From Mesorhabditis belari (taxonomy: Eukaryota > Nematoda > Chromadorea > Rhabditida > Rhabditidae): a stretch of 64,000 bases of DNA. Below, one piece after another: positions 11,501 through 23,000 of the stretch. The position numbers and the translations under genes are program-made. The stretch spans positions 327,501 through 391,500 of the forward strand of contig CAUEEP010000923.1 of NCBI GenBank assembly GCA_958450365.1, read 5' to 3'. Position 1 is the first letter of the stretch. Each line of letters begins with the position of its first letter. Below the pieces are notes generated by a model. That model made no database searches and was not told where the DNA came from. It worked only from the letters and a program-made list of their open reading frames with translations.

Positions 11501-14500
11501 GGACAAATCCATACCAGAAGCTTCACAAAAACATCAGAACTCATGAAGGCGCTTGAGGAGGAATGGACTAAGATCCCAAGGTAAACCATTGACAATTTGA
11601 TAGTTTCAATGCACAGCTGTTATTAAAACAAAGGGATACGCCAGAAAATACTGAATTTTGCTGGTTAATTGCTAAATAAATTGTTATTTTTGAAATTGTT
11701 CCAAACTTTTGGACCCCTAAAAAATGGGTGTTCCAAGAAAAAGCGAAAAAAGAAGAGAAAAAAAAGATCAAATATCAAATGAAATCAAGTAGATATTCAG
11801 AAAGTTCACAAAAATTGCGACAAAAATAGTTTTTAAAGTAACAAAATTGAATTTATCTAACGCAAGCTACATCGTACATCGAGTTGAAGTTGCCGGAAGA
11901 TGATTGTTCCAAACTTTTGGACCCTACTGTATGTCGTAGCCGCTAACGAATGATTCGTAATCGGCTTGGCGCTAACGAAACATTCGTTAGCGGCTAGCGA
12001 AAAATTTCATTCGTTAACAGCTAGCCGTTTACGAATGCTTCGTTAGCGGCTGAATTTCGTAAACGGCTACGATATATACACACGTAAACGGCTACGATAT
12101 ATACACCAAAATTCCAAGGCATTACAGTAGCATTTCTAAAGATAAGCTTTAAGTAATTATTTGACTAAATGGGAACATCTAGTGTGTTAGGAATGGTGGA
12201 TTCACGAAAGCACAAAGTACACGTGTTCTGGCTTCATTAATTTATGACAGACCGAGCCTTTTTCTTCAGGCTTATTTATCTCGATCACTTTTTCAAAGTC
12301 ACTAACCCATTTTGCGTTCCTTTTTGCTCCAATTTTCAAACTGGCTGCATCGTTGTTATTAATGTCGAGAAATGGACTTCTTTCATTGTACTTTAACATC
12401 TGAAAATGAAGATCGAAATATCGATGCCAAAATCTAAAAAACTGAACCCGATTTCCTTGTCGATACTCGTACAGATCTTTTGGTGGGGGTGGCCAAATCG
12501 GTTTCAACAATTCCTTGATTTTGGCCTCTAAACATTTTGAAAGCTTGTACCAGATCTACTAAAGAATTCGCTTGATTTCTTCCAGATTTTTCATTGATCA
12601 CTTCAAAGTTTTCCATTGAGTTAATATTTTTATAACTATACTGAAGTTCGAACTTACCATCGAGATCCTCCACCTTTTCAGGACATTCGCAGAGGTCAAG
12701 TAAAAGAGCGACAAAGTCTTTTGAAATGAACACCTCTACCTCCCACTCCAGAAGCAGTTCTTCTCCATCACGCACAAGAGGATTTGGTCTATCTGAAATA
12801 CGGTCACTTTCTTTATTTTAAGCCCTGGGGTCTGTAAACCAAACAAGCCAGAGTTGAATACGCCGGTCCTTTTATGGGTTGGGGCTGGGGATACAAAACA
12901 TGGTTGGCACCGGGATTTTAACCCGCGACCTCTCGCTTACGGGGCGAACCAAAGAGCCACACTAACACGTATCCTATTGCCGCCAGAGTAGAGCCTTATG
13001 CCTTACTCCAGGTCAAGCACCGAAGCAGGTCAGACCAAGGTCAGATTTTGTTGAATATCTTGGCCTCGAAAAGGTCTATTGAAAAGACCCAGGCTAGCTT
13101 TTGCCTGGCTTACAGATTCTGGAGCTAGGTCTGGATTCTGGGTTCAGCTTTTATCTTGCTTCCAACCTTTATCCACTACAGGCGGTTGACTGGCTCCAGT
13201 GTGGCTACTCGATGGCTCTCCAACATCCATTGTATGGTTTGTTTCACGCTGGCTGGGGACAAGTTGTTGCTGAAAGTTTAATAAAAAAAACGAAGAAAGC
13301 AATGTTACTTACTGTTACTAGGGGTCTATCTCGCAATCCTCCAACTTTTGTGATACTTTTTGGATGTGGGAGATCATAATCATAAACACCCAAAGAACTG
13401 TTAAGTACCTGTGTCCTGTTTTCTAAAAGATACGTTAAGAAAGGCTACCGATAAAGCTATCATACTCTGGCTATTGGAAAAGCTGCAGTACTCTGCTAGC
13501 TGCTAGAAAAACTACTGTATTCTGGCTGTTGACTGATAATAAAGCTACAGTACTCTAACTATTGACAGAAATCTACCGTACACAGTCAGCTAAAGATCTT
13601 TAGGATAAAAGAATATGACATTCAGACTTCAAAAGTTTCACCAACCATCTGATGATGACGTTCGTGGTCTTTTTGAGCTTGGTCCCATTTCACCAATCTG
13701 GTCCCACCAATCTGGCCTAAAGGAGAATGGCTCAATGGAATCCAATAGATATTCTTCAATTAATATAAATAATATAATAGAATCCAATAGATATCAAAAC
13801 CCACCGCGTGTTCGAATGGAAACCCTCATCTGATATCTCTGGTTGATTCTTGTTTTCACTAAACTCCTTATTTTTATTGCTGTAATTTCTCATCTTACGT
13901 GTTCATCGCGGCGGTGAGAAAATCGACTGGGATGAGTTGAGAAGGAGTAGATGGACTGAAAACAGTCCACATTACGATTATGACAATTTTTGGAAAGTTT
14001 AATGACAATGAAAGCTAGCTTACCGTAAAGTCAGATGAATGCGAATTTGCTCATCATCGTTCCGTATCTGCTCAAAGCCTATGATCTGCAAAACATCAAT
14101 TTATTGTCAAAAGTTAACGGTACTTATTCAGTGTGGTACTAGCCTGTCACTCAGGGTAGTTCCAACCGAGCCCTAGGGACTATAAAACAAAGATATAGCA
14201 GGCAAGACCAGAGCCAGAGATGTAAGCCTAGCAAGGTTAGTCTGATCTGGCATCTGGCCAGCCCATGGGTCAAGAGAGTCTAGAGTCAAGTTAGAATTCA
14301 GGCCTGACTCCGGTCTGACTCTGGTCAAGCCAGGCTAGGGCTCAAGTCTGGCCTAACAAGGACTTGACCTGAATTCTTGATAATTCAACTGCTCAGTTCT
14401 TCATTGAAACTGGACTCACCTCCGCCCAGTAATTTGGATGTCGATAAAACCAAGTTGGACGCTGGTATACGAGTTTTCTTTCGCAAGCGTCATCGAAATC

Positions 14501-17069
14501 GTACACCTTTCTGTTGAGCTCGTCTTGTTCCTCCGGCGATCTAAACGGTGACATGAAAAAAGAAATGCTATGTTATGTGATTCGAGATGTCTTTATACTC
14601 TGCTCTATTCGATAAACCATCCCCTGAAATTTCAGAGTCTAAAATATTATTTTGTGCTATAGCGTAATGAAATGGAGGTTTTTGAAGCAAAGCATAAAAC
14701 ATCGCAAAACCCACATTTGTGTGCTGAATGAAGTCATGTGATGATCTTGATCGTTTTCAGTCAAATAGTTTAGATATGACCGTCTGAATTTGAATTGTTA
14801 AGCTTAAATAACTTTTGTAAAATAAAGTTCCTGAAAGAATTTTTTTACTCACATCGGAACTGTCTTTAAAATGAGAGAAATCGTGCAGGTGCTTTTGATG
14901 AGTTCGAAATAGACAATCTTTTCGGAATAGAAACTCAAAGGCCCGTTTTGGACACCAAAACCATTCCAGAATTTTAGCAACTTTTTGTCCAAGCATCGTG
15001 GACAGCGAGGCTCACACGACAGCGAATCGCACACTATAACAAAAAAATTGATACATGTTTGTTAACGGAGATTCTGTTAATCGTAATGAGGTACTTGTCG
15101 GTTATACATCCACAGAGACTCAACTCGGTTGACAACTTGTGAGGGAGTGATTATGCTCAGTGAAGTAGGGTGCTCGTCTGAAGTGATCAATCGATCAGTC
15201 GAACGAAAATCGATAACCGAGAAGACTCGGATGGGGATGCTTAACCGAGATGAGTCTTTGTGGATGTATGACCGACAATGATTTGCCATATTTATAGCCT
15301 ACATTCGTTTGGGTAATGTTGATACGATTGTTGACTGCAAGACGAATTTTCAATGGTCCCATAAGGCAATTGTTCTGCGGGAGCTCGTCCTGCATCGATC
15401 ACACTTCCACTCCAAAATGCAGGTTGACTATTTTGCTGAGGAGATGCTTGGACTAAAAGGTGAACGTTGCCCTTGTCTTGTTTCCTTTTTCAAACCTTGA
15501 TACGGTTGATTGGAGTTGGACACGTTGGAAAGATTGGCGCTTGTTGGGGCTGGGTCAGGTTGAGCTGAGAAATTTCCTAAAGCATTGATCTTATCCTAGT
15601 TTTTAGACTTTTGAAGCGATTCTTGGTCTCTTAAAAGGTCTCTTAAAAGGCATATGTGCTGTCAAATGAATGATTTAAGTAAGAAGTGTGAACGAGACGA
15701 CACTGATTTGGCAACACATTGAACGAGACCACAAAAGGATTTGAGGTTTTCAGGTTTTCAAGTGATACCTAATAGGGATTGATTGGACTAACGAATACAG
15801 AGAAAATCGAAAGACAAAACTCTCAAGTCGGGTCGCACTGTTCTTCCAGTTTAGTTACTATTTCTTAGTTACTATTTGAGTAATACATTGGTTTAACAGG
15901 AAGTGAGATTTGTTATTTATTCAAAAGTTTTTCTAGATGAAATAACCAGAGTTTACATAAATTTGTTTATATTTTAGCTCTCACAAAGGCTTAGGTAAAA
16001 CTTGATCAGATTGTATGGAAATCGAATGGCTCCAATCGATTCGCCAACCCCGAAAGCTCCCGGTTACAAATTCATAGCTGAATATCTTCTTTTTGAACCA
16101 TAGATTTAGCTACTCAGGTTTAAGGTAACGACTACGTGACGCTCCTCTGGGCAAAAGAAAAAGGGACATGTGGTTCAAGTCTTGCCACTCGCTTCATCCT
16201 GAGCCATTGCCAAGATGTTCGCCTTCGGTTTTACAATACTGATGTGTCGTTAGCTAAAAAGTTGGAAGAAGAATATCATCTCGTCATTGAAAGAATGCCA
16301 GAAGTTCTACTGTGTCCAAAGGTGTCGCCGGATGTGCGAAGGAACATGGATGTTTGATGTTCTTTAGAACTACAATCTCTCTATAACGAAATGGAAGAGA
16401 CCAAAATTCCATTCCCTTATATAGAGTTTCGTTATAGGGAGAGTCGACTGTAGATCAAAAGTTAAAATTAATATTATCTCTAGACAATGTTATGGAATAC
16501 TCCCTCAAAAGTCCCCTTTAACTCCAAAAGTCTCTTAACAGACTAGAGCTCGAGCCTACTTCTGCTGGCCATTTTAACTAATAAACTAATAACTAATAAA
16601 CTAATAACCTTTCTAAATGATTTCTCTTTGAATTTACTAATAATAATTCGTGGTTCTTTCTATGTTTTCATTTAATCAAGTCATATTTGTTCCCAGAAAA
16701 TTTCGTTTTGCAAGGAAATACTCTATCAAAAATGATTGCTCATGGTTTTATTTCGTCCTAAAATTTCCGAGTATAAAATGACTATAAAATGATCGAAATA
16801 CAGCCATTTCTCCATTAATTCTTCCTTATTTTTCTTTTTGTACTTACTTTGATTTTAGAATCTACCTAAATAGTTTATCTGTGAAGCCGCTGGGTTGACA
16901 GGTGGATGAGTCGGCTGATTTGATGCTGAAAAGCACTATTAATTGAAGGGTTAATATTCCTATTACAGTATGCCACATAAAAATATTTAGCTAAAAAACT
17001 TTAAACTAAAGCCACCGTGCATTTTTTAAAATAAATTTTTAGCGAAATTTTTTGGTTACTCTGTCTGCC

Positions 17070-17122
<53 letters not shown>

Positions 17123-17125
17123 GCC

Positions 17126-17206
<81 letters not shown>

Positions 17207-17685
17207 GCCTGTCTGTCTGTCTGCCTGTCTGTCTGTCTGTCTGTCTGTCTTACTACAGTAAACCAGTATTAAAAGTCCGTCTTACTGTATCTTTACTACA
17301 CTATTTGCCTATACTTTTCTCTTCAAATTTTCTTGTGAAGCTTTTGTAATGCTTAGGATTAGATCATTTTTTTGAAGTGCATCGAATAAGATTACTGAAA
17401 GAGTAGGTTGAGACTAGATTACAGTACTTTCAAAAGTTGACACATTTTAGAAAACGAACAGACTATCGTAAAGCGTTTTTTGAAAAAAATACCAACAAAT
17501 CGAGTGAAATGTTAAGAAAATTTAGGAAAATAAAGCTCTCACCAAATTGTTCCCTGAGCTGACTCGGGGTAAGTTGGCGTCCATTCCCATCACGAAACAC
17601 CTGCAATCAATCTTGCAATTTTCTGCGATTTATTGCCTTTTACCGTTGGTTGTGGATGATTTTGATTCGATCGTTGATCGCTCAT
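8576..17685 (-). CDS. Uncharacterised 18-exon gene, predicted 581 aa
   Basis: I do not recognise this protein. Exons on the minus strand, in translation order: 17685-17644, 17600-17543, 16925-16866, 15033-14853, 14540-14420, 14085-14024, 13955-13899, 13858-13805, 13716-13642, 13397-13309, 12792-12560, 12525-12448, 12399-12223, 10005-9941, 9626-9537, 9493-9379, 8889-8744, 8618-8576. All junctions keep phase. Start MSDQRSNQNHPQPT follows a tttag acceptor (possible trans-splice site). Visible features: a Cys cluster CDSLSCEPRCPRC at about residues 55-67, a middle with WFYRHPNYWAE, a polar segment KRPRTSSSD, and a Lys/Glu-rich charged tail (KKKEDDEKEKK, then NGKKGNAGKAKKDD) from about residue 455. 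The 48 nt at 12400-12447 could be coding instead of intron. The last exon (RDKLYWANWIKH-stop) is the least certain. The intron 10006-12222 holds a Tc1-like transposon; intron 15034-16865 holds a MITE. A nuclear protein is only a guess from the charged tail. Confidence 0.62.
10396..11929 (+). mobile_element. Tc1-like transposon (degenerate, with long TIRs)
   Basis: Ends read cagtagggtctaaaagtttc and its inverse, flanked by TA target duplications (10394-10395 and 11930-11931). The TIRs extend about 130 bp. It is inserted in intron 13 of the minus-strand host gene, antisense to it. The transposase inside is broken. Confidence 0.92.
10509..11584 (+). pseudogene. Tc1-like DD34E transposase, disrupted
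   Basis: The N-terminus MNFLNNCSNLTKYDKELIVA leads into a helix-turn-helix (ATTFGLTHSAVTKIYNKW) and a RGSPAKL hook. The catalytic region shows WSDESKYELF (first Asp), HDNDPKHTARRVKQWL (second Asp) and, in another frame, PIEHLWEHLKG (Glu). A 41-nt intron at 11193-11233 restores VWG-CFLRYGV and resembles introns in nematode Tc transposases. Breaks: a ggagctatggctat repeat expansion at about 10791-10850, a frame change at about 11430-11470, and a stop after WTKIPR at 11582. It cannot make an active enzyme as it stands. Confidence 0.85.
12862..12990 (-). repeat. tRNA-Thr-like SINE, minus orientation
   Basis: Read on the minus strand it has an A-box region (gtggctctttggttcg), an anticodon-loop region close to cgcccc-gtaagcgaga, and a B box gggttaaaatccc. 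The downstream extension (gttttgtatcccc) matches the extension seen after the 34.8-kb copy (gttttgtattgcc). It lies in intron 10 of the host gene and is degenerate. Confidence 0.6.
15093..15278. mobile_element. MITE family 2, copy 1
   Basis: Left end cttgtcggttatacatccac pairs with the right end (gtggatgtatgaccgacaa, one mismatch). A second copy sits at 51893-52094, where it abuts MITE family 1. No coding potential. Confidence 0.75.
16125..16357 (+). CDS. Coding-like fragment, possible Rossmann-fold piece
   Basis: An open segment of 77 codons after an aag acceptor-like site reads NDYVTLLWAKEKG, GSSLATRFILSHCQDVRLRF, YNTDVSLAKKLEEEYHL and ends VSPDVRRNMDV-stop. Codon use looks like real protein rather than noise. 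The GSSLA...DVRLRFYNTD pattern recalls the start of NAD(P)-binding dehydrogenases, but I cannot assign a family. It lies on the opposite strand within intron 3 of the 581-aa gene and no partner exon was found, so it may be a pseudogene remnant or a retrocopy fragment. Confidence 0.3.
16371..16453. repeat. Small foldback element
   Basis: ctacaatctctctataacga at the left pairs imperfectly with tcgttatagggagagtcgac at the right, ending tgtag. It looks like a solo-TIR pair of a Tc-type element. Confidence 0.55.
17063..17250. repeat. (CTGT)n microsatellite
   Basis: Nearly pure tetranucleotide gtct repeat of about 190 bp with occasional gcct. It is intronic in the 581-aa gene (intron 2). A related (CAGA/CAAA)n array occurs at 54016-54226. 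Confidence 0.95.
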
Positions 17686-17871
17686 CGCATCTGATCTAAA
17701 CATTTACAGACTTAATTATTAGCTTGGTAAATATGAAAGGTTATTTTTTTGATCATTTTTAACATAACAGAAAAATTTATTTAAGCACTTTCAAAATCAA
17801 ATGTATTCACCACAAGCATTAATAACTTCTTTCCAACGTTGCCCCAAATCACGAATACCGTCCTCGTAAAA

Positions 17872-18788
17872 TTAAAGATTTTTAGAGGCAAAATAGTTGG
17901 CAACCCAATTTTCTATGTCCTGCTTTTGTTTGAACTGCTGTCCAGAAACTGCTTGTTTCATTGACCGAAAGAGATGGTAATGCGATGGGGCTAGATCAGG
18001 GCTGTATGGTGGGTGTGGAAGAAGTTTCCAGCTCAACTTGTCGATTTGTTCGTGGACGATCTTTGAAATGTGAGGCCTAGCATTGTCGTGAAGAAATCTG
18101 ACCTTCGATGGATCGATCCTCTTTTTCCTCAATGCTGGATCGACTCGACCCATTTGTTCTGCATAAAGTCTTCCGTCAACAGTGTCTCCTTTATCTAATA
18201 TTTCCAAATGAGCCAATCCCTTAGCATTCCACCACACAAAGCCTAACTTTTTCGAAGGCTTCGGGATAGAATGAGAGGTCTGCTTCGAACTCAGCCACTG
18301 TCCATAGAGTTGAATATTTTCATACGAAAGCCAAGTCTCATCAGATGTCAAAAAATACTTCCAAAAGTCACGATGGCTAGCTTTACGTAGAAGAACAGAG
18401 CTCAAGGTGACTCGTGTGACTTTGTGGGCATCAGTGAGGTCGTGGGGGAGCCATTTCCCGCTTCGATATGATTTCCCAAGAACGTGTAAATGGTAACATG
18501 AGTGCATCCGAACTTTTCTGCTAATTTTCTACACTTTTGCGATGGATCCAAGTCGACCTCGTTCAGTAACAGCTGATCGTCCAAAGTAATCGGCGGCTTT
18601 CCATTTGGTGCATCTTCCAATGACTCGTTTCCCGTTTTGAAGCGATCGTACCAAACACAACATTGTTTGTAAGTAAGAGCAGCTTCTCCAAAAACAGTAC
18701 AAATGTTCTGATGGCATTCCGTAGCTTTCTTGTTTAACTTGAATTCAAAGAAAATGGCGGCCCTGATTTTAAATTTTTGGTTATCCAT
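17872..18788 (-). pseudogene. mariner transposase, frameshifted and catalytically dead
   Basis: N-terminal half (18788 to about 18480) has the mariner start MDNQKFKIRAAIFFEFKLNK, the CVWYDRFKTG motif and helix-turn-helix FGCTHVTIY. A frameshift near 18480 then joins GKSYRSGKWLPHDL in another frame. Catalytic motifs: SDETW (first Asp) and LHDNARPH (second Asp), but the third site is YSPDLAPSHYHLF: counting 34 residues after the second Asp lands on His instead of the mariner Asp. The copy is therefore inactive. I could not define clear TIRs, so the element ends are not given. Confidence 0.9.
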
Positions 18789-19054
18789 CTTTGCCGAGCT
18801 GAAACACTACAAATATTGTTCAAAACAAAAATGTTTTTGCAAAAAAAAACATGAGCACATTTTGGCATATTATTGAGAAAAATCCTAGACAGTTCCCATA
18901 CCCACAGCTACCGATACGTATCGAAGTGACGTGCCGATACGTATCGACACGTTTCGAATTGATGTGCCGATACGTATCAAAAGAGCACTTTTAAAAAGGG
19001 TTCCTCTATAATTGTAGATATCAGTAAAGAGGAGAGAACGAATGTACACATAGA

Positions 19055-19145
19055 ATAGGCTAACATGCGGATAGGCTAACATGCGGATAGGCTAACATGC
19101 GGATAGGCTAACATGCGGATAGGCTAACATGCGGATAGGCTAACA
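19055..19145. repeat. 16-bp minisatellite
   Basis: About six tandem copies of gcggataggctaacat. Confidence 0.9.
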
Positions 19146-19216
19146 AGTACTAATACTGTAACTAACTGATGAAATAAATACTAGATAAATACTGGATAAA
19201 TGTGGATTTTATGAAG

Positions 19217-19619
19217 TTAGCTTCATCTTCGTTTAGTTTTTACCTTAACTGTATCTGCTTTTTTTATTAACTGCATTACTGTTTTTATTGCTCGAATTGT
19301 ATTGTAATCTTTGTCAAGCAATTTTAAACTTATTTTTTAATATTGTATCAATAAACATTTCAGATCAAAAGATTTTATGATTATATAAAGATAGCCTCTA
19401 TGTTTTAATTACAATCCGCACAATTTTTCGGTTCATTTTCCTTTCATCAAATAAGAAAGGCATTTTTTTTCAGCCTGAAAGGTTTATCAATATTAAAAAA
19501 TAAGTTTAAAATTGCTTGCCAAAGATTACAATACAATTTGAGCAATGAAAAAGTACTGCAGTTAATAAACAAGAAGATACAGTTAAGTTAAGGTAAAAAC
19601 TAAACGAAGATGAAACTAA
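19217..19619. repeat. Foldback element, 400 bp
   Basis: Left arm cttcatcttcgtttagtttt and the sequence after it recur inverted at the right end (aaaactaaacgaagatgaaa). Arms of about 140 bp enclose an AT-rich centre. No coding potential. Confidence 0.77.
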
Positions 19620-19888
19620 GAAGTGAGTTAGCTGAGTTTTTCAAAAATTGATGCATTCCTTTGTTTTCATATGGGGCAAGATCAAAAAGGGTGCAAGAAA
19701 TAGCTATAATGAAAGCAATACTGGAAGCAATACTATAAGAATCTAAGAGCAATATTGTTTACTGAAACAAATTGAAAATGACTGAAGGGTTAGATGTGGG
19801 GGACAGAGCGGGAATGGAATCCCTTTCAACAGAAAATGATCTGCGACTGTGTGAACAGTGAATGGAGGGGAATGGGCAAAGATGGGTT

Positions 19889-20222
19889 GCGCTTTTCAAG
19901 CAATATTGTTTAAAAAATAAGCCACGATTTTGAACTGACTATTATGGTTAGCTTTGGGCAGGAGACTGATAGGGATTGGAGATAGGTGGGCACTGGGCAA
20001 CCATTCTCTTTCACCAGAGGACGCGGACTGGGAATGGGAATGGGCAGAGATGTGGTGGGTTTTTCAAGCAATATTGTTTAAAAAATGAGCCACGATTTTG
20101 AACTGACTATTATGGTTAGCTTTGGGCAGGAGACTGATAGGGATTGGAGATAGGTGGGCACTGGGCAACCATTCTCTTTCACCAGAGGACGCGGACTGGG
20201 AATGGGATGGGCAGAGATGTGG
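19889..20222. repeat. Tandem segmental duplication, about 170 bp unit
   Basis: The block beginning cttttcaagcaatattgttt and ending tgggcagagatgtggtg occurs twice in direct orientation (about 19889-20055 and 20062-20222) with few differences, implying a recent duplication. A diverged third partial copy continues to about 20330. No gene is seen. Confidence 0.83.
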
Positions 20223-20504
20223 TGAGTTTTTAAAATAAATAACTTTTTTGAATGAGGGCTTAGCTCTGGGGAAACGGATGGATAGGGAATCGGTGGGACA
20301 CATTCAATGCCGGCAGGGAATGGGCGGAGATAAATTTAGACTGAAAATGAAAATGAAAATGAAAATGTCTTTTTTGAGTACAGAAAAGTTGTGAGTCATC
20401 ACATTTTGGGGAAAGATACGAACGCATACGTATCTGAACCGATGAAAATAAACTCAAAAAAGAAGATAAAGTTGAATCTGGGGATTGCAAGTTTTCAGGG
20501 TGTA

Positions 20505-21524
20505 CAGGGTGCTGCATGTATAGTGTTGCGCTCTACAAAACGATGATTTTCTCAAAAACCAAAAGAGTTCACAGTTTTTTCGTTTATATATTTAAAATTT
20601 ACGAACATTTTTTTACTAAATTCATAATTTTATCTAAAAATTTAAAACTTTATTTGTTTCATATAAGACTTTAATTGCTGCTTTGCTAATTGTGATGGTT
20701 GCTGCTTTGCTGCCGCGTGGTTGCTGCCGCGTGGTTGCTGCCGCGTGGTTGCTGCCGCGTGGTTGCTGCCGCGTGGTTGCTGCCGCGTGGTTGCTGCCGC
20801 GTGGTTGCTGCCGCGTGGTTGCTGCCGCTCGAAAAAATGAAATTTATCAAAAATTTTGCTTATTTTTGTTGCCAAGAATGTGCTAAGCTCACATTTGCAA
20901 TAATGGAGCTGAAAAAGCATTATTTTTATAGTAATTAACTCTAAAATGTATTAATGCAAAAAAGATGGAAAAAGACGATTTCTAGAGACCCCAAGCTCGA
21001 ATTTAACTGTTTTTCAGCATGCTGCATAGCATTTTTTGTACTGCTCGACTAAAGTTGTTAAAAGTCATCAAAATGGAATCAAAATGGTCTTCCATTTCTG
21101 GCCAATTCCACGAGCCTATCAACATTTTCAAATATTTCGAAATTATCCAAGAAAGGATTCGAACAAAGAAAGAAAAAAGAACAAAGTTCTCCAAGCTTTA
21201 AATACCATTGATAACTTTTTTTTTTATAACTAGTCTGTTGTTAGCAGTAAACAGACAAATTTAACTGCCTTTTGCTCGAGTGAAACGATCAGCAATGGTT
21301 TTCCTTTGTACAGGGTGCGGCATATATCATTATACTGCTCGACTAAAGTTGTTAAAAGTCATCAAAAAATCTTATGCCTCTTCTATTCTATGTAAAATTA
21401 TGCGTAGATTTTATTATTTTATGATTAATTGTTGTATTTCAATTTAGATTAATGTATTGTCTTAAAAAAAATTAAAGAAAAGAAAAAGATACCTTAAGCG
21501 CAACACTATAAATGCCGTACTCTG
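20505..21524. mobile_element. Non-autonomous TIR element, about 1 kb
   Basis: Left end cagggtgctgcatgtatagt and right end (inverted) cagagtacggcatttatagt share a 28-nt TIR with a few mismatches ending gttgcgct, and are flanked by TA on both sides. The interior holds a minisatellite and a further internal copy of the end (near 21310, cagggtgcggcat), suggesting nested insertion. No intact transposase is present. Confidence 0.6.
20711..20826. repeat. 14-bp GC-rich minisatellite
   Basis: Eight near-perfect copies of gttgctgccgcgtg inside AT-rich DNA. It creates Ala/Arg-rich open frames on both strands which are artefacts of the repeat. Confidence 0.92.
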
Positions 21525-21655
21525 TATCTCGAAAGACGTAAAGAGTAAATGATAAAGAAAGTGTGAAAGGAAGCTATTTAAAGTGCTTTAAATTTTCCTA
21601 ATCTATACCAGAAAGCAAAAATTCTGCATAAAGCGAATTTTCTTTAACAATAGCA

Positions 21656-21990
21656 CGTGTGGCTGACTGGTTAAGTGTCTTTTATCTTAATCGGAAGGTC
21701 GAGGGTTCGAACCCCACATGCGACATGGTCACCCCCTTCGGATTTCCTTTCCCTTCGGGTTGAGAGGTTTTTCTGGAGGGCAGTCTGGTGGTTGTGGCCC
21801 CAGTTCTTTAAAGTGACAAGCCACTCCTTCATCGTCATCTTCCCTTCACCACCAAAAAAGCTATTTAGTTCCCCATTGAGCTTAGGGTTAGGGAGCCGTC
21901 TGTCATGACGTGGGTTAAGTTAAGATATAGCCTAGTATTGTGTGTGTCGTTGTATTGTGATTGATATATTTCGTGTATGCGATAAATTCA
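21656..21990 (+). repeat. tRNA-derived SINE
   Basis: The head (about 21656-21725) has an A box tggctgactggttaag and a B box gggttcgaacccc, but the T and acceptor stems do not pair cleanly, so it is not a working tRNA. A GC-richer body of about 260 bp follows (ccttcgggttgagagg, gggttagggagccgtc). The 3' limit is uncertain. Confidence 0.5.
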
Positions 21991-22368
21991 CCACTGGTAG
22001 CCCCAGTCGGTATTTTTTAATTGTTCGCGAAAAAAAGTTGAATGGTTTAGTTCTAGCTAGTTAAAACACCGAAAGATTCAAACAATCCGTAAAATCGCTG
22101 TTTTACCGATGAAAAATATCATATGCCGTATGAATTTATGGAGAAAAACTCCTGAATTGCATTTTCTTTTGGCAAATGATTAATCTTTAGTAAGTTTATT
22201 GTATCGAGAGTGATCGATGAGTCATATAATTGTATGAGTCATAAACTTTTCATTCAAAAAGACAAAAAGAACAAAAAATCTTTGCAGAAATCCGTGAAAA
22301 AGCTATAGAAAATATCAGAAATCAACAAAATATTAATAAATTTTAAAAAAAATAAAAGCTTTACTAAC

Positions 22369-22431
22369 CTTTCCGACTTTTTGTTGTTGTTCAGCTTCGT
22401 TGCAACAAAAATGAGTTTCAATTTTTGACAT
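22369..22431 (-). CDS. Candidate isolated first exon
   Basis: On the minus strand ATG opens a 21-codon frame MSKIETHFCCNEAEQQQKVG-K that ends exactly at a gttagt donor. I found no convincing following exon in 18.8-22.3 kb, so this may be a chance open frame or the 5' end of a gene I could not trace. Confidence 0.22.
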
Positions 22432-22737
22432 TATTCAAAATTTGATTTGATTTGATTTGATGTTCTAATATAGATTTTTGTAGAAATAAAGTATTTTCTT
22501 GACTTGTAGAGCAAATTTTGCAAGATTTCCATCTCGTTTTACCCGGCTTTGTTTTTACCCACCTTCAGGATTGTCTGTCGCAATGAAAATGATCACCGAA
22601 AATCGATAGCGCGTTGGGGAAAGGTTGAAAGAAAAGGAAAAAAAAGGAAAAAAAAACATATATTCTTTAGCTTTTGCTTGATTGAAAATGATTAGACAAT
22701 GATGAAAAGTGTATTTGTGAAAACATTTAAACATTCG

Positions 22738-22835
22738 CTGTAGTGAAACCTGCTGTAGTGAAACCTGCTGTAGTGAAACCTGCTGTAGTGAAACCTGCTG
22801 TAGTGAAATCTGCTGTAGTGAAACCTGCTGTAGTG
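22738..22835. repeat. 15-bp minisatellite
   Basis: Six to seven tandem copies of gctgtagtgaaacct. Confidence 0.9.
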
Positions 22836-23000
22836 CAAAGCTTTACCGTAGAGTTGAACAAGTGTCATGTGAAAGGTGATCTATTTGACCATTGCATAGT
22901 TGCAAATGAATTGAAAGCTATCTTTTATTATCGGGTAGTCGAAAAATTGCTTAAACGTTTAAAAATCCGAGTTATGCGTTTATGCTGTTTTCAACAAATA

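Noticed and set aside
12217..12510. Separate single-exon gene ending at HVYFVLS
   Set aside because: The exon continues more plausibly through a gtgtac donor at 12222; the stop lies just past that donor.
20642..20938. Ala/Arg-rich open frames
   Set aside because: Produced by the 14-bp gttgctgccgcgtg minisatellite.
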